A stretch of 64,000 bases of DNA from JAEZBP01 sp963832725. GTDB lineage: Bacteria > Myxococcota_A > Polyangia > Polyangiales > Sandaracinaceae. A model generated the notes under the pieces. It was not told where the DNA came from, did no database searches, and saw nothing but the letters and a program-made list of their open reading frames with translations. The stretch covers positions 558,001-622,000 of the forward strand of contig CAWHVG010000003.1 of assembly GCA_963832725.1 (NCBI GenBank), written 5' to 3'. The position numbers and the translations under genes were made by a program. This document shows, piece after piece, positions 37,014 through 46,934 of the stretch (positions are counted from its first letter, which is position 1; every line of letters starts with the position of its first letter).

Positions 37014-39365
37014 GTGTCGAACTCCCCGGAGCCGCTCGATCCGAGCTTCCAGATCAGCTTGGGCGCCTTCGAAGGGCCGCTCGACCTGCTCCTGCACCTG
37101 ATCCGCAAGCACGAGCTGGACGTTCTCGACCTGCCGATCGCGTTCGTGACCGAGCGCTATCTGCAATATGTGTCGATGATGGAGCAGCTGAACCTCGACA
37201 TCGCGAGCGAGTATCTCGTGATGGCGGCGACGCTGGCCCACATCAAGAGCAAGATGCTCCTCCCGCAGGAGCCGGAGGACCAGCAGGACGACGACATTCC
37301 GGAAGAAGAGGTGGATCCTCGCGCGGAGCTGATCCGGCGGCTCCTGGAGTACCAGAAGTACAAGGCCGTGGCGGGGGAGCTGGGCGACCGCGGCATCGCG
37401 GGCCGCGACGTGTTCCTGCGCGGGACCGACGCGCCTCAGGCGAGTGGTCCGACACCGCTGGCGCCGGTCGGCCTGTTCAAGCTGCTCGACGCGTTCCAGG
37501 CGGTGCTGAAGAGGGCGCAGACGGACCTCGCGTTCGAGATCACCGCCGAGGGGATGAGCATCCAGGACCGGATGCGACAGCTCACCGAGCTCTTGGGCGA
37601 GCGCCGCGAGGTGACCTTCGACACGCTCTTCGAGGAGCGGGTGAACATCTACGACCTGGTCATCACCTTCCTCGCGCTCCTCGAGATGGCCAAGCGGCGG
37701 CTCGTCCGCATCTACCAAGCGGACCCTCACTCCCCCATCCACCTCCGCTCCACCGTCGTCTCGGAAGACAGCGCCGAGTTTGGCGACGCCGAGTTTGGCG
37801 ACGCCGAGTCAGCGGAAGCCGAGTTTGGCGACGCCGAGTCAGCGGAAGCCGAGTCAGCGGAAGCCGAGTCAGCGGAAGCCGAGTCAGCGGAAGCCGAGTC
37901 TGCGGAAGCCGAGTCTGCGGAAGCCGAGTCTGCGGAAGCCGAGTCTGCGGAAGCCGAGTCTGCGGAAGCCGAGCCTGCGGAACCCGCGGAAGCCGAGTCC
38001 GCGGAAGCCGCCGGGGTGGCAGAGAACACTGCCGGGCTGACGAACGGCGCCGATGGATTGGGCGCCGCGTCGAGGTTGGAGGCGCACAGGCTCGGGGAAG
38101 CGCATGGCTCGACCGATGACGCGGCGCGGACCGCGACCATCGACGAGACGGGGACCGAGCTCACGGACCGCGCCGACAGCGTAGATGCCCAGGCATCGGG
38201 AGATGCGCCCTTCGATGCCGAGTCGACGGACCCGGCTCCCACGAGCGCAGCGCTGCGCGGAGAAGCGCCCGTCGTACTCGAGGGTCTCGCCGAGGATGGA
38301 CTGGTTGCGGAGCCTGTTCGGCTGGAGCAGCCGGGGGAACCTCCGGCGCTGGAGCAGCAAGGGGCAGCGGAACCCGAAGAGGGAGAAGTGCCCGTCGTCG
38401 CCGAGGACGAGGTACCCGCCCTCGCGAAGAGTGAGCTGAACGAATCGACGGGACCGGCGACGGGGGACGTGGCCGGCTCGGTCGACAGTCTGGGCTCGGA
38501 TGCGGAGGTCGGGCCCGACGCCATCGGGAGCCCTCCGGAGGCAGTCGCGGTCGAGGAACGCTACGTCGACGCGCCGACTATTTCTGGGCCCCCGGAAGGA
38601 CTTGCTGGAGAGCTCGCCAGCGTCGGAGAAGGTTCCGTCGACGAGGCGCCGGAGGCCCTCAGCGCAGCGGAGTCGAGTGCGTACGAAGCCTCGATGACGG
38701 CAGTTGCTCATCCCGCGACCGACGGAACCGACGACGTTCGCTCGAGCGAGAGCGTCTGGGATGGAGCTGCTGTCAGCGAGAGCCTCGCCGAGCAAGCCGA
38801 GGGTGGCGAGACCTTCGATCTGGCGCCCGGTTCTGCTGTCGCCGAGAGCCTCGCGGAGGGCGGGGTGCCGGCCGCCGCCGAGAACGCTCGGTACGACGAA
38901 TCGACGCTCGTGGTCGAGGCCGTCGACGCTCTCGTCGAGGATGCGCCGCTCGAGAGCGTGAGGCCCGAGAGCGAGACGGAAGCCTCGGAGGACCTTGCCG
39001 ATGCGACACACGAGAGCGGCTCGTTCGAAGAGGCGGTCAGCGAGCCGGCTGCCGATGGAAAGGTCGTCGCTGACGTCCGCGAGCGAGAAGGCTCGCGGCC
39101 CGCGGACCCGCCGAACCCAGCAGAGTCCGCGGCATCTCCGAGCCCGTCATCCGCGTTCGATCTCGAGGCGCTGGCATCGAAATGGGCGGCTCGGGCCGAC
39201 TCCGAGGCGCTTGACGTCGACGCTTCGATGCCGACATCTCCCGTCGACGGTGTCACCGTTGATTCCGAGGGCGCATCACGAGAGGATCTTGACGCCACCA
39301 GCGGGTCCGGTATGCACAGCGACCCCGTGAGGTCGGAGACGGACGACGAGGACCCGCCGACGTGA
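37014..39365 (+). CDS. scpA: Segregation and condensation protein A with ~540-residue acidic extension
   Basis: 783 residues; typical ScpA has about 250. GTG 37014 follows GAGGGG. Residues 1-242 are a complete kleisin: FEGPLDLLLHLIRKHELDV at the N-terminus (binds the SMC neck), YLVMAATLAHIKSKMLLP, and a C-terminal winged-helix part (EVTFDTLFEE, VITFLALLEMAKRRLV). From about residue 245 the protein is an acidic, low-complexity chain rich in Glu, Ala, Ser, Asp and Val. It begins with tandem five-residue units (AESAE) encoded by near-identical 15-bp repeats and continues non-repetitively to the stop. The frame is intact over the whole length, so the extension is real in this sequence. It bridges SMC heads together with ScpB. 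The stop overlaps a GTG that may be the true scpB start. Confidence 0.92.
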   Translation: MSNSPEPLDPSFQISLGAFEGPLDLLLHLIRKHELDVLDLPIAFVTERYLQYVSMMEQLNLDIASEYLVMAATLAHIKSKMLLPQEPEDQQDDDIPEEEVDPRAELIRRLLEYQKYKAVAGELGDRGIAGRDVFLRGTDAPQASGPTPLAPVGLFKLLDAFQAVLKRAQTDLAFEITAEGMSIQDRMRQLTELLGERREVTFDTLFEERVNIYDLVITFLALLEMAKRRLVRIYQADPHSPIHLRSTVVSEDSAEFGDAEFGDAESAEAEFGDAESAEAESAEAESAEAESAEAESAEAESAEAESAEAESAEAESAEAEPAEPAEAESAEAAGVAENTAGLTNGADGLGAASRLEAHRLGEAHGSTDDAARTATIDETGTELTDRADSVDAQASGDAPFDAESTDPAPTSAALRGEAPVVLEGLAEDGLVAEPVRLEQPGEPPALEQQGAAEPEEGEVPVVAEDEVPALAKSELNESTGPATGDVAGSVDSLGSDAEVGPDAIGSPPEAVAVEERYVDAPTISGPPEGLAGELASVGEGSVDEAPEALSAAESSAYEASMTAVAHPATDGTDDVRSSESVWDGAAVSESLAEQAEGGETFDLAPGSAVAESLAEGGVPAAAENARYDESTLVVEAVDALVEDAPLESVRPESETEASEDLADATHESGSFEEAVSEPAADGKVVADVREREGSRPADPPNPAESAASPSPSSAFDLEALASKWAARADSEALDVDASMPTSPVDGVTVDSEGASREDLDATSGSGMHSDPVRSETDDEDPPT
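37774..37995. repeat. 15-bp tandem repeat inside scpA
   Basis: About 14 copies of GCCGAGTCNGCGGAA, with a variant GCCGAGTTTGGCGAC near the start. Codons translate to AESAE. Copies differ at one base (TCA or TCT), in blocks, which suggests stepwise expansion. Confidence 0.85.
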
Positions 39366-39494
39366 GCAGTCAGCCGCGAAGAGCCCGGAAGAAGAGCCGA
39401 GCGAAAGGGAAGAAGCCGCCGCCGGAGCAGCTCGAGTCCCAGCATCGGCGGAGAGGCGGATGCAGCTTCTCTCGACGCAGCCGGCGCGCAGCGG

Positions 39495-41529
39495 GTGAGC
39501 CGTCGTGGGACGCGGCGAGCTGCGGCTGAGGAGGAGCAGGACCTCAACACCGATGACGTCGCCGACGCGGACGATGCCCAGGAGCCGAACACCTCCGACG
39601 AAGAGCCGGAGGCAAGCGAAGAGGCGGCTGACCGCGAAGCCGAAGCCGACGAAGCCGCCGACGAAGCCGCCGACGAAGCCGACGACGAAGCCGACGACGA
39701 AGCCGACGACGAAGCCGACGACGAAGCCGACGACGAAGCCGACGACGAAGCCGACGACGAAGCCGACGACGAAGCCGCCGACGAAGCCGCCGACGAAGCC
39801 GACGACGAAGCCGACGACGAAGCCGACGACGAAGCCGACGACGAAGCCGACGACGAAGCCGACGACGAAGCCGACGACGAAGCCGACGACGAAGCCGACG
39901 ACGAAGCCGACGACGAAGCCGACGACGACGACGACGAAGCCGACGACGACGACGACGACGACGACGACGAAGCTGACGCGCCTGAGACTTCCAGTGCGGC
40001 GGGTGGCGACGGGACGGATGAGCTCGCCCAAGTCGAGGCGGAGCAGGAAACGGTGCCCGGCGAGGACAGCCCCGAGCGTCCGGGCCTGGAGAAGGCGCGG
40101 CCGGGATCGGTCAGCGATGCGCACCTCAAGTCGGTGCTCGAGAGCCTGGTCTTCGTCTCCGACAAGCCTGTCCCCGCGAACCGGCTGGCCCGCATCGCGC
40201 GTGCGAAGACCAAGTTGGTGCAGCGGCTGCTCGGCGAGCTCATCGACGAGTATCGAGGCCGCGGAATCCAGCTCATCGAGGTGGCGGGCGGGTTCCAATT
40301 CCGCTCTGCCGCGGCCAACGCGCCTTTCGTCCGCGAGATCGTGGCCGCGAAGCCCCTTCGCCTCAGCCGCGCGCAGCTCGAGACGCTGGCCATCTCGGCG
40401 TACCGTCAGCCGCTCACTCGACCCGAGCTCGAGGAGATCCGGGGGGTCGACTCCGGCTCGGCACTGAAGGTGCTCCTCGACAGAGGCCTGGTGAAGATCC
40501 TGGGCCGCAAAGACGAGCCCGGGCGTCCGCTGCTCTACGGGACGACCCCGCAGTTCCTCGAGTTCTTCGGCATGAGCAGCCTCGACAATCTGCCGACGCT
40601 CAAGGAGTTCTCGGAGCTCACGGACGAGAGCAAGGCGCTCTTCGCGCGCAAAACCGGCGAAGAAATCGAGTCCATCGGCGACATCGACGTGCCGGAAGGG
40701 ACGTGGGAGCGCGGCGGCGACGACGAGGACGACGAGGACGACGACGAGTCGGAACGTCCTGCCGACGCCGAAGACGCGACCGAGGCCCGCGACGCGGACG
40801 ACGACGCGGACGACGACGCCGACGACGACGCCGACGACGCGGACGACGACGCGGACGACGACGCGGACGACGACGCGGACGACGACGCGGACGACGACGC
40901 GGACGACGACGCGGACGACGACGCGGACGACGACGCGGACGGCGACGCGGACGACGCGGACGACGACGCGGACGGCGACGCGGACGACGCGGACGACGCG
41001 GACGACGCCGACGACGCGGACGACGCCGACGACGCGGACGCCGACGACGCGGACGCCGACGACGCGGACGCCGACGACGCGGACGCCGACGACGCGGACG
41101 CCGACGACGCGGACGCCGACGACGCGGACGCCGACGACGCGGACGCCGACGACGCGGACGCCGACGACGCGGACGCCGACGACGCGGACGCCGACGACGC
41201 GGACGCCGACGACGCGGACGCCGACGACGCGGACGCGACGCCGACGACGCGGACGACGCCGACGACGCCGACGACGACGACGACGCCGACGACGACGCCG
41301 ACGACGCCGACGACGACGCCGACGCCGCGGACGACGCCGCGACGACGCCGACTCGGACGCCGACTCGGACGACGACTCGGACGCCGACTCGGACGACGAC
41401 TCGGACGACGACTCGGACGACGACTCGGACGCCGACTCGGACGACGACGCGGACGCCGACTCGGACGCCGACTCGGACGCCGACTCGGACGCCGACTCGG
41501 ACGCCGACTCGGACGACGACGAGGAGTAG
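39495..41529 (+). CDS. scpB: Segregation and condensation protein B with acidic N- and C-terminal tails (frameshifted)
   Basis: The conserved ScpB core lies at about 40105-40720: SVSDAHLKSVLESLVF, LARIARAKTKLVQRLL, FQFRSAAANAPFVREI, LSRAQLETLAISAYRQPLTRPEL and LLYGTTPQFLEFFG, the two winged helices. It is flanked by about 185 residues of DEADDEAADEA-type sequence before and about 270 of DADDADADD and DSDADSDD after. Breaks near 41235 and 41340 disturb the C-terminal tail; the last piece ends at TAG 41527-41529, giving an all-acidic tail. The true start may be GTG 39362, overlapping the scpA stop (GTGA), with one more break near 39440. The continuous frame starts at GTG 39495. Works with ScpA and SMC. 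Confidence 0.88.
39650..39975. repeat. Acidic-codon microsatellite in scpB N-terminal tail
   Basis: Near-perfect tandem GACGACGAAGCC (12 bp) and GACGAAGCC (9 bp) units over about 325 bases, ending in a run of GAC. It encodes DDEA and DEA units. The minus strand and the other plus frames also stay open, which creates false long ORFs. Confidence 0.9.
40790..41526. repeat. Acidic-codon microsatellites in scpB C-terminal tail
   Basis: Three blocks: GCGGACGACGAC (about 40795-40980), GCGGACGCCGACGAC (15 bp, about 41034-41235, at least twelve copies) and GACTCGGACGCC or GACTCGGACGAC (about 41350-41520). Two frame changes lie at the block boundaries, where slippage or assembly error is most likely. 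Confidence 0.9.
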
Positions 41530-41619
41530 CCCGTCGGCCCGACGGCGGCGCTCACGGTCTCACGTGGAAGCCGTCTCACCTGCTGGACTGCACCCCCGGC
41601 CGGTGTTAGTCCCCGCGCG

Positions 41620-42633
41620 ATGTCGTCGACCCCCGACTCCGTCGCCGATTCGGGCCAGCCGCACGGGACCGCTCCCGCGAGGGCGCGGCCCGGCGCGCCG
41701 ACCTTTCAGGAGCTCATCCTCACCCTGAACCGTTTCTGGGCCGAGCGCGGTTGCTTGCTCACGCAGCCGTACAACTCGGAGGTGGGCGCGGGCACGTTCA
41801 ACCCGTCGACGTTCCTGCGCGCCATCGGCCCCGAGCCGTGGAACGTCGCCTACGTCGAGCCGTCCCGCCGCCCGACCGACGGTCGCTACGGCGACAATCC
41901 GAACCGACTCCAGCAGTTCCACCAGTTCCAGGTCATCCTCAAGCCGGCGCCGCTCGACATCCAGCAGCTCTACCTCGACTCGCTCCTGGCCATCGGTACC
42001 GACCCGAGCCAGCACGACATCCGCTTCATCGAGGACGACTGGGAGTCGCCGACCCTCGGCGCCTGGGGGCTCGGCTGGCAGGTCTGGATCGACGGCCTGG
42101 AGATCAGCCAGTTCACCTACTTCCAGCAGGTCGGCGGGATCGACTGCAAGCCGATCAGCGGTGAGCTCACCTACGGGCTCGAGCGCATCGCGATGTACCT
42201 GCAGGACGTCGACGACGTCTACGACCTCCAGTACGCGTCCGGCGTCACCTACGGCGAGCTCTTCAAGCGCGCCGAGTGGGAGTGGAGCACCTACAACTTC
42301 GAGAGGGCGGACGTGGCGCTGCACCTCTCGCTCTTCGACGAGCACGAGACGCAGTGCGCGAAGCTGCTCGGCCTCGCACCGAAGAAAGGCAAGGGCGGCA
42401 AACTGGTCTTCGAGACGGAGGATCCGCTCGCCCGGCTGGTGCTGCCCGCCTACGACTGCGTCGTGAAGTGCAGCCACTACTTCAACGTGCTCGACGCACG
42501 CGGCGCCATCAGCGTGACCGAGCGGCAGCGCTACATCGGCCGTGTGCGGTACCTCGCCCGCGCCGTCAGCGAGTCGTTTCTGGCCCAGCGCGAGGCGATG
42601 GGCTTCCCGCTGCTCAGGGAGGGCGACCGATGA
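41620..42633 (+). CDS. glyQ: Glycyl-tRNA synthetase alpha subunit
   Basis: 337 residues, intact. Catalytic subunit of the bacterial alpha2-beta2 GlyRS. Class II motifs are visible: FQELILTLNRFWAERGC, GAGTFNPSTFLRAIGPEPW, YVEPSRRPTDGRYGDNPNRLQ (motif 2 region) and GELTYGLERIAMYLQ (motif 3 region). An N-terminal extension of about 27 Pro/Ala-rich residues precedes the family start. Its stop overlaps the glyS start by four bases (ATGA), which fits a coupled operon and a 1:1 subunit ratio. Confidence 0.97.
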   Translation: MSSTPDSVADSGQPHGTAPARARPGAPTFQELILTLNRFWAERGCLLTQPYNSEVGAGTFNPSTFLRAIGPEPWNVAYVEPSRRPTDGRYGDNPNRLQQFHQFQVILKPAPLDIQQLYLDSLLAIGTDPSQHDIRFIEDDWESPTLGAWGLGWQVWIDGLEISQFTYFQQVGGIDCKPISGELTYGLERIAMYLQDVDDVYDLQYASGVTYGELFKRAEWEWSTYNFERADVALHLSLFDEHETQCAKLLGLAPKKGKGGKLVFETEDPLARLVLPAYDCVVKCSHYFNVLDARGAISVTERQRYIGRVRYLARAVSESFLAQREAMGFPLLREGDR

Positions 42634-44690
42634 GCCAGCTCGTCTTCGAGATTGGCGTCGAGGAGCTGCCGGCTTCCTTCGTGGCGGGCGCGCTCGACGC
42701 GATGCCGGTGCTCGCGAAGGAGCTGCTCGCGCTCGCGCGCCTCGGCCACGGCGACATCCGCGCGCTCGGGACACCGCGCCGGCTCACCCTGATCGTCGAC
42801 GCGCTCGAGGCGCGGCAGGCGGATCTCTCCGAGAAGGTCTTCGGTCCGCCCCAGGCCGCGGCGTTCGAGGCGGACGGCACGCCGAAGAAGGCGGCGATCG
42901 GCTTCGCCAAGAAGCTCGGCCTCGCGGTCGAGGCGCTGGTGGTCGAGCAGACCGACAAGGGCGCCTACGTGGCCGGTCTGCGCGAAGAGTCTGGCAAGCC
43001 GGCGGCCGAGGTGCTGCCCGATCTCTTGGGCGAGCTCTGCCGGCGCATCCCCTTCCGCAAGTCGATGCGATGGGGGAAGGGCGACATCGCGTTCGGGCGC
43101 CCGGTGCACTGGCTCCTCTGCCTGCACGGCGAGCAGGTCGTCTCGGTGCGCTTCGCGGGCGCCGAAGCCGAGCGCACGACCTACGGTCACCGCTTCCTCG
43201 CGCCCGAGGCCATCTCTCTCGAGCGGGCCGAAGGCTACGTGGAGGCTCTCCGCCGGGCGCACGTCCTGGTCGACCCGGCCGAGCGCGAGCGGACCATGAT
43301 CGAGCGGCTCGAGGCGGCGGCGATGGAAACGGGCGGCGTGCTGGTGCCCGACGCGTTCCTGGTCGGCGAGAACGCGTCGCTCGTCGAGGAGCCGCACATC
43401 CTCGCGGGCGCGTTCGAGCCTGCGTTCCTCACGCTGCCGGACGAGGTCACCATCGAGGTGATGCGCGGTCACCAGCGCTACTTCGCGCTGCGCGGCGAAG
43501 ACGGCGAGCTCTTGCCCCGGTACCTGGCGGTGGTGAACACGGCCCGCGCGCCCGAGGTGATCGTGCGCGGTAACGACCGCGTGCTGCGCGCCAGGCTCAA
43601 GGACGCGAGCTTCTTCGTGAACGAGGATCTCGAGCGCGGCCTCGCCAACCGGGTGCCGGAGCTCGATCAGGTCGTCTTCCAAGCCAAGCTCGGCACCGTG
43701 GGCGAGCGCGTGGCGCGCCTGGCCCGGCTGGTGGTCGCGATCGGCGACGAGGGCCCGGCGGCGGAGGCGGCGGCGCTCTGCAAGGCGGATCTGGTCACGC
43801 TCATCGTGGGCGAGTTCCCCGAGCTGCAGGGGATCATGGGCCGCTGGTACGCGCTCAAGGCCGGTGTGTCGGACGAGGTGGCGGACGCCATCCGCGATCA
43901 CTACTTGCCCCGGGGCGCGGGTGACGACGTGGCGCCCTCCGTCGCCTCCGCGCGCCTGGCCATCGCCGACCGCGCCGACACCCTGGTCGGCTGCTTCGGG
44001 ATCGGGCTGGTGCCGACGGGCTCGGCCGATCCCTTCGCCCTGCGCCGCGCTGCGCTCGGCATCGTCCGCAGCGCGCTCGAGGGCCCGGTCGACGTCGACG
44101 TACACCGCACGCTGCGCGCCGCGCACGAAGGCTACCGCGCGCAGGACAAGCCCGTGGGCGAGCAAAAGCAGGTGCTCTCCGCCCTCGACGAGTTCTTCCG
44201 CGGCCGGCTGCGCGCGTTCCACGGCGAGCGCTACCCGACCGATCTGGTGGACGCCTGCTTGGGAGCGTGGGACAGCGGATCGCTGCGCGATCTGTCGTCT
44301 CGTCTCGAGGCGCTGGAGCAGTTCCGCCAGCTTCCGGCCTACGAGTCCCTCGCGGTCGCCTTCAAGCGTACCTACAACATCGCTGCCGACGCCCCCGAGG
44401 GCGAGCCGGACCCGACCCGGATGACCGAAGAGGCAGAGCGCGCGCTCGCGGAGCGCTTCTCGACCCTGGCGCCGACGCTGCAAGCGGCGGTGAAGGAGCG
44501 CGACTACCAGCGCGCCCTGACGCTGGTCGCCGAGCAACTCCGCGAGCCGATCGACCGCTTCTTCGACGAGGTCCTCGTGATGGACGAGGATCCGGAGGTC
44601 CGCGACAACCGGCTGCGCCTGCTCGGCGGCATCGCGCGGACCTTGACCGCGATCGCCCACTTCCACCTCCTCGCCGCCCAGTCGAGCTGA
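42630..44690 (+). CDS. glyS: Glycyl-tRNA synthetase beta subunit
   Basis: 686 residues, intact. The beta subunit contains the tRNA-binding parts of GlyRS. Landmarks: LVFEIGVEELPASFV at the start, GTPRRLTLIVDAL, RFLAPEAISLERA, VMRGHQRYFALRGEDGELLPRY, RVLRARLKDASFFVNEDL, and a C-terminal helical anticodon-binding region with VDACLGAWDSGSLRDLSSR. Length is normal. ATG 42630 overlaps the glyQ stop. A 19-codon ORF (44692-44751) begins one base after its stop and overlaps the start of the next gene. Confidence 0.97.
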   Translation: MSQLVFEIGVEELPASFVAGALDAMPVLAKELLALARLGHGDIRALGTPRRLTLIVDALEARQADLSEKVFGPPQAAAFEADGTPKKAAIGFAKKLGLAVEALVVEQTDKGAYVAGLREESGKPAAEVLPDLLGELCRRIPFRKSMRWGKGDIAFGRPVHWLLCLHGEQVVSVRFAGAEAERTTYGHRFLAPEAISLERAEGYVEALRRAHVLVDPAERERTMIERLEAAAMETGGVLVPDAFLVGENASLVEEPHILAGAFEPAFLTLPDEVTIEVMRGHQRYFALRGEDGELLPRYLAVVNTARAPEVIVRGNDRVLRARLKDASFFVNEDLERGLANRVPELDQVVFQAKLGTVGERVARLARLVVAIGDEGPAAEAAALCKADLVTLIVGEFPELQGIMGRWYALKAGVSDEVADAIRDHYLPRGAGDDVAPSVASARLAIADRADTLVGCFGIGLVPTGSADPFALRRAALGIVRSALEGPVDVDVHRTLRAAHEGYRAQDKPVGEQKQVLSALDEFFRGRLRAFHGERYPTDLVDACLGAWDSGSLRDLSSRLEALEQFRQLPAYESLAVAFKRTYNIAADAPEGEPDPTRMTEEAERALAERFSTLAPTLQAAVKERDYQRALTLVAEQLREPIDRFFDEVLVMDEDPEVRDNRLRLLGGIARTLTAIAHFHLLAAQSS

Positions 44691-44747
44691 GATGCGACCG
44701 GAGCCCTTCACGCGCGGCGAAGTCCCGCTCCTCGGAGGAGCCTGCCC

Positions 44748-46934
44748 GTGAGCGAGCCGGTCCATCGCTTCACCGACCCGCTCCCGCTCGACGAGGCGGC
44801 CGCGCGCCGCTGGCTGGGCGGGAAGGGCGCCTCCGTCGCCGAGATGACCCGGATGGGGCTCCCGGTCCCGTCGGGCTTCACGCTCTCGACCGAGGTCTGG
44901 CGGCGCTTCGAGGCCGAGGGTGGCCTGAGCGAGGAGATTCTCCGGCTGCTGCGCACCGAGATCGCGCACCTCGAGTCGACGACGGGCCTTCGCTTCGGCG
45001 ATCCCCGGGCGCCGCTTCTGGTCGCGGTCCGCTCGGGTGCGCCCACCTCGATGCCCGGCATGCTGGAGACCGTGCTCGACGTCGGCGTCGACTCGGACAT
45101 CGCCCGCGGCCTCGCCGAGCGCGAGCAGAATCCGCGCTTCGGGCTCGACGTGCGGCGTCGCTTTCTCGAGAGCTACGCGACGGTCGTCCTCGGGGTGCCG
45201 CGGGCGGCCTTCGACGCCGTCCTGAGCCGGCGCGACGTCCGCGCCCTCGATCCCCACGACCTCGAGCAGCTCGTCTCGGAGTACGACCGGTTGGTGCGGC
45301 GCGAAGCCGGCGAGCCGGTCCCGGGTGATCCGTGGGACCAGCTCGTCGCCTCGGTCGAAGGCGTGCTGCGCTCCTGGCACGCCTCGCGGGCGGTGCAGTA
45401 CCGCCAGGCGCACGGCATCGCGGACGACGAGGGCACGGGCGTCACGATTCAGGCCATGGTCTACGGGAACGTGGGCCCGCGCTCCGGCGCCGGGGTCCTC
45501 TTCAGCCGCAACCCGAGCACCGGCGAGGCGAGCGCGTGGGGCGAGTGGATGGCCGACGTGCAGGGCGAAGAGGTCGTCTCGGGCAGACGAACCCCGAGCC
45601 CGCTCACCCGCGCGCAGGTCCGCCGCGGGCGTGAGGACGACAGCCTCGAGAGCGCCATCCCCGAGGTGATGCAGGAGCTGCGCGATCTCGCGGTGCGTCT
45701 CGAGGCGCGCTACGGGGACGCCCAGGACCTCGAGTTCACGGTCGAGCGAGGGCGCCTCTTCGTGTTGCAGTGCCGGCCCGCGAAGCGCACGGCCCAGGCC
45801 GCGGCGCGGATCGCCGTGGAGATGGTCGAGGAGGGGATGCTGACCAAGCCCGAGGCGCTCGCGCGCGTCGAGCCGGCAAGCCTCCGCCAGCTCCTGACGC
45901 CGCGTCTGCCGGACCCGCAGCAGCTCGGCCAGGCCGGGCTGAAGCCGATCGCCCGCGGACTGGCCGCGAGCCCCGGGGCCGCGGTGGGCAAGATCGTGCT
46001 GGACGCCGACGCCGCCGAACGTTTCGGGCCCGGCGACGAGCAAATCCTGGTCCGCTCGGAGACGAGCGCCGAGGACGTGGAGGTCATGCGCTCGGTGGCC
46101 GGCATCCTCACCGCCGCCGGCGGGCTGACCTCTCACGCCGCCGTGGTGGCGCGGGCGATGGGCAAGCCCTGCGTGGCCGGCGCGACCAGCCTCCACGTCG
46201 ACTACGCGCGGCGTGTGGTCGCGGCCCGCACCGAGCTGGGCGCGATCGAGCTGGCGGAGGGCGACGTCGTGACCATCGACGGCGCTCGAGGGCTCGTCTA
46301 CGCGGCGGCCGTCCCGGTCGAGCCCGCGGCGGCCTCGCCCCACGTCGACACGATGCTCTCGTGGGCGGACGAGCTCCGTCACGCGCGGGTGCTGGCGGCG
46401 GCCGACGGTGAGCGCTTGGCCCGCGTCGGCATGCGCTTCGGGGCGGACGGCGTGCTCGGGACGGGCGTGGCGGCGGACGAGCTCCTCGCGGCAGCGGGCG
46501 CCGGGCCGCTCTGGCTCGTCGTCGAGGGCGAGGACGAGGCGCGCGCCGCGCTCGCGCGGCTCCGTCCCGGTCAGGACATCCTGATCGCCGAGCCCACCCC
46601 CGCGCTCCGCGACGAGTCGGCCCGGCGGGGCGTGACGCTCGGCGTCCGGGTGCCGCTCGAGGGCGCGCTCCCGGAGGCCGACGCGTACCTGGTGGAGGTG
46701 CCCGACCGCTCGGCGCTGTCCTGGGTGGACGCCCTCGCGCTTCCGGACGGCGCTCCGGTCGCGATCGCGGGCGACGCGGCGGCCGAAGCCCTCTCGGCTC
46801 AATCGCTCCGAGGCCGTCCGCTCTCGCTCGTGGTGCCACCCCTGGACGTGCCCGTTGGCAGATTGTGTGCCGCGCGTGCGTCTTCGGCATACCAAAGGCC
46901 CGCGGACCCACTCGGGTCGGACACCGGAGCTTGA
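44748..46934 (+). CDS. Pyruvate phosphate dikinase-like protein lacking a normal C-terminal domain
   Basis: 728 residues from GTG 44748 (preceded by GGAGGA). The N-terminal ATP-grasp part follows PPDK: WLGGKGASVAEMTRMGLPVPSGFTLS, VAVRSGAPTSMPGMLETVLDVG, GVLFSRNPSTGE, and FVLQCRPAKRT. The central swivelling domain has the phospho-His loop (GGLTSHAAVVARAMGKPCV). True PPDK has about 870-900 residues and a C-terminal PEP/pyruvate barrel. Here about 190 residues follow that resemble it only weakly, with an FGADGVLG-like stretch, and the catalytic Cys-Gly-Glu motif is absent. It may phosphorylate its own His without making PEP, or act as a regulator. No frame break is evident. Confidence 0.85.
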   Translation: MSEPVHRFTDPLPLDEAAARRWLGGKGASVAEMTRMGLPVPSGFTLSTEVWRRFEAEGGLSEEILRLLRTEIAHLESTTGLRFGDPRAPLLVAVRSGAPTSMPGMLETVLDVGVDSDIARGLAEREQNPRFGLDVRRRFLESYATVVLGVPRAAFDAVLSRRDVRALDPHDLEQLVSEYDRLVRREAGEPVPGDPWDQLVASVEGVLRSWHASRAVQYRQAHGIADDEGTGVTIQAMVYGNVGPRSGAGVLFSRNPSTGEASAWGEWMADVQGEEVVSGRRTPSPLTRAQVRRGREDDSLESAIPEVMQELRDLAVRLEARYGDAQDLEFTVERGRLFVLQCRPAKRTAQAAARIAVEMVEEGMLTKPEALARVEPASLRQLLTPRLPDPQQLGQAGLKPIARGLAASPGAAVGKIVLDADAAERFGPGDEQILVRSETSAEDVEVMRSVAGILTAAGGLTSHAAVVARAMGKPCVAGATSLHVDYARRVVAARTELGAIELAEGDVVTIDGARGLVYAAAVPVEPAAASPHVDTMLSWADELRHARVLAAADGERLARVGMRFGADGVLGTGVAADELLAAAGAGPLWLVVEGEDEARAALARLRPGQDILIAEPTPALRDESARRGVTLGVRVPLEGALPEADAYLVEVPDRSALSWVDALALPDGAPVAIAGDAAAEALSAQSLRGRPLSLVVPPLDVPVGRLCAARASSAYQRPADPLGSDTGA

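Noticed and set aside
39276..41579. Long minus-strand frame with Ser/Val/Gly runs opposite scpB
   Set aside because: It comes only from the stop-free GAC/GCC repeats; the conserved ScpB domains lie on the plus strand.
46855..46872. Sigma-54-like GG-N10-GC box (TTGGCAGATTGTGTGC)
   Set aside because: It lies inside the end of the PPDK-like gene, about 230 bases from the next start, and matches the consensus only partly.
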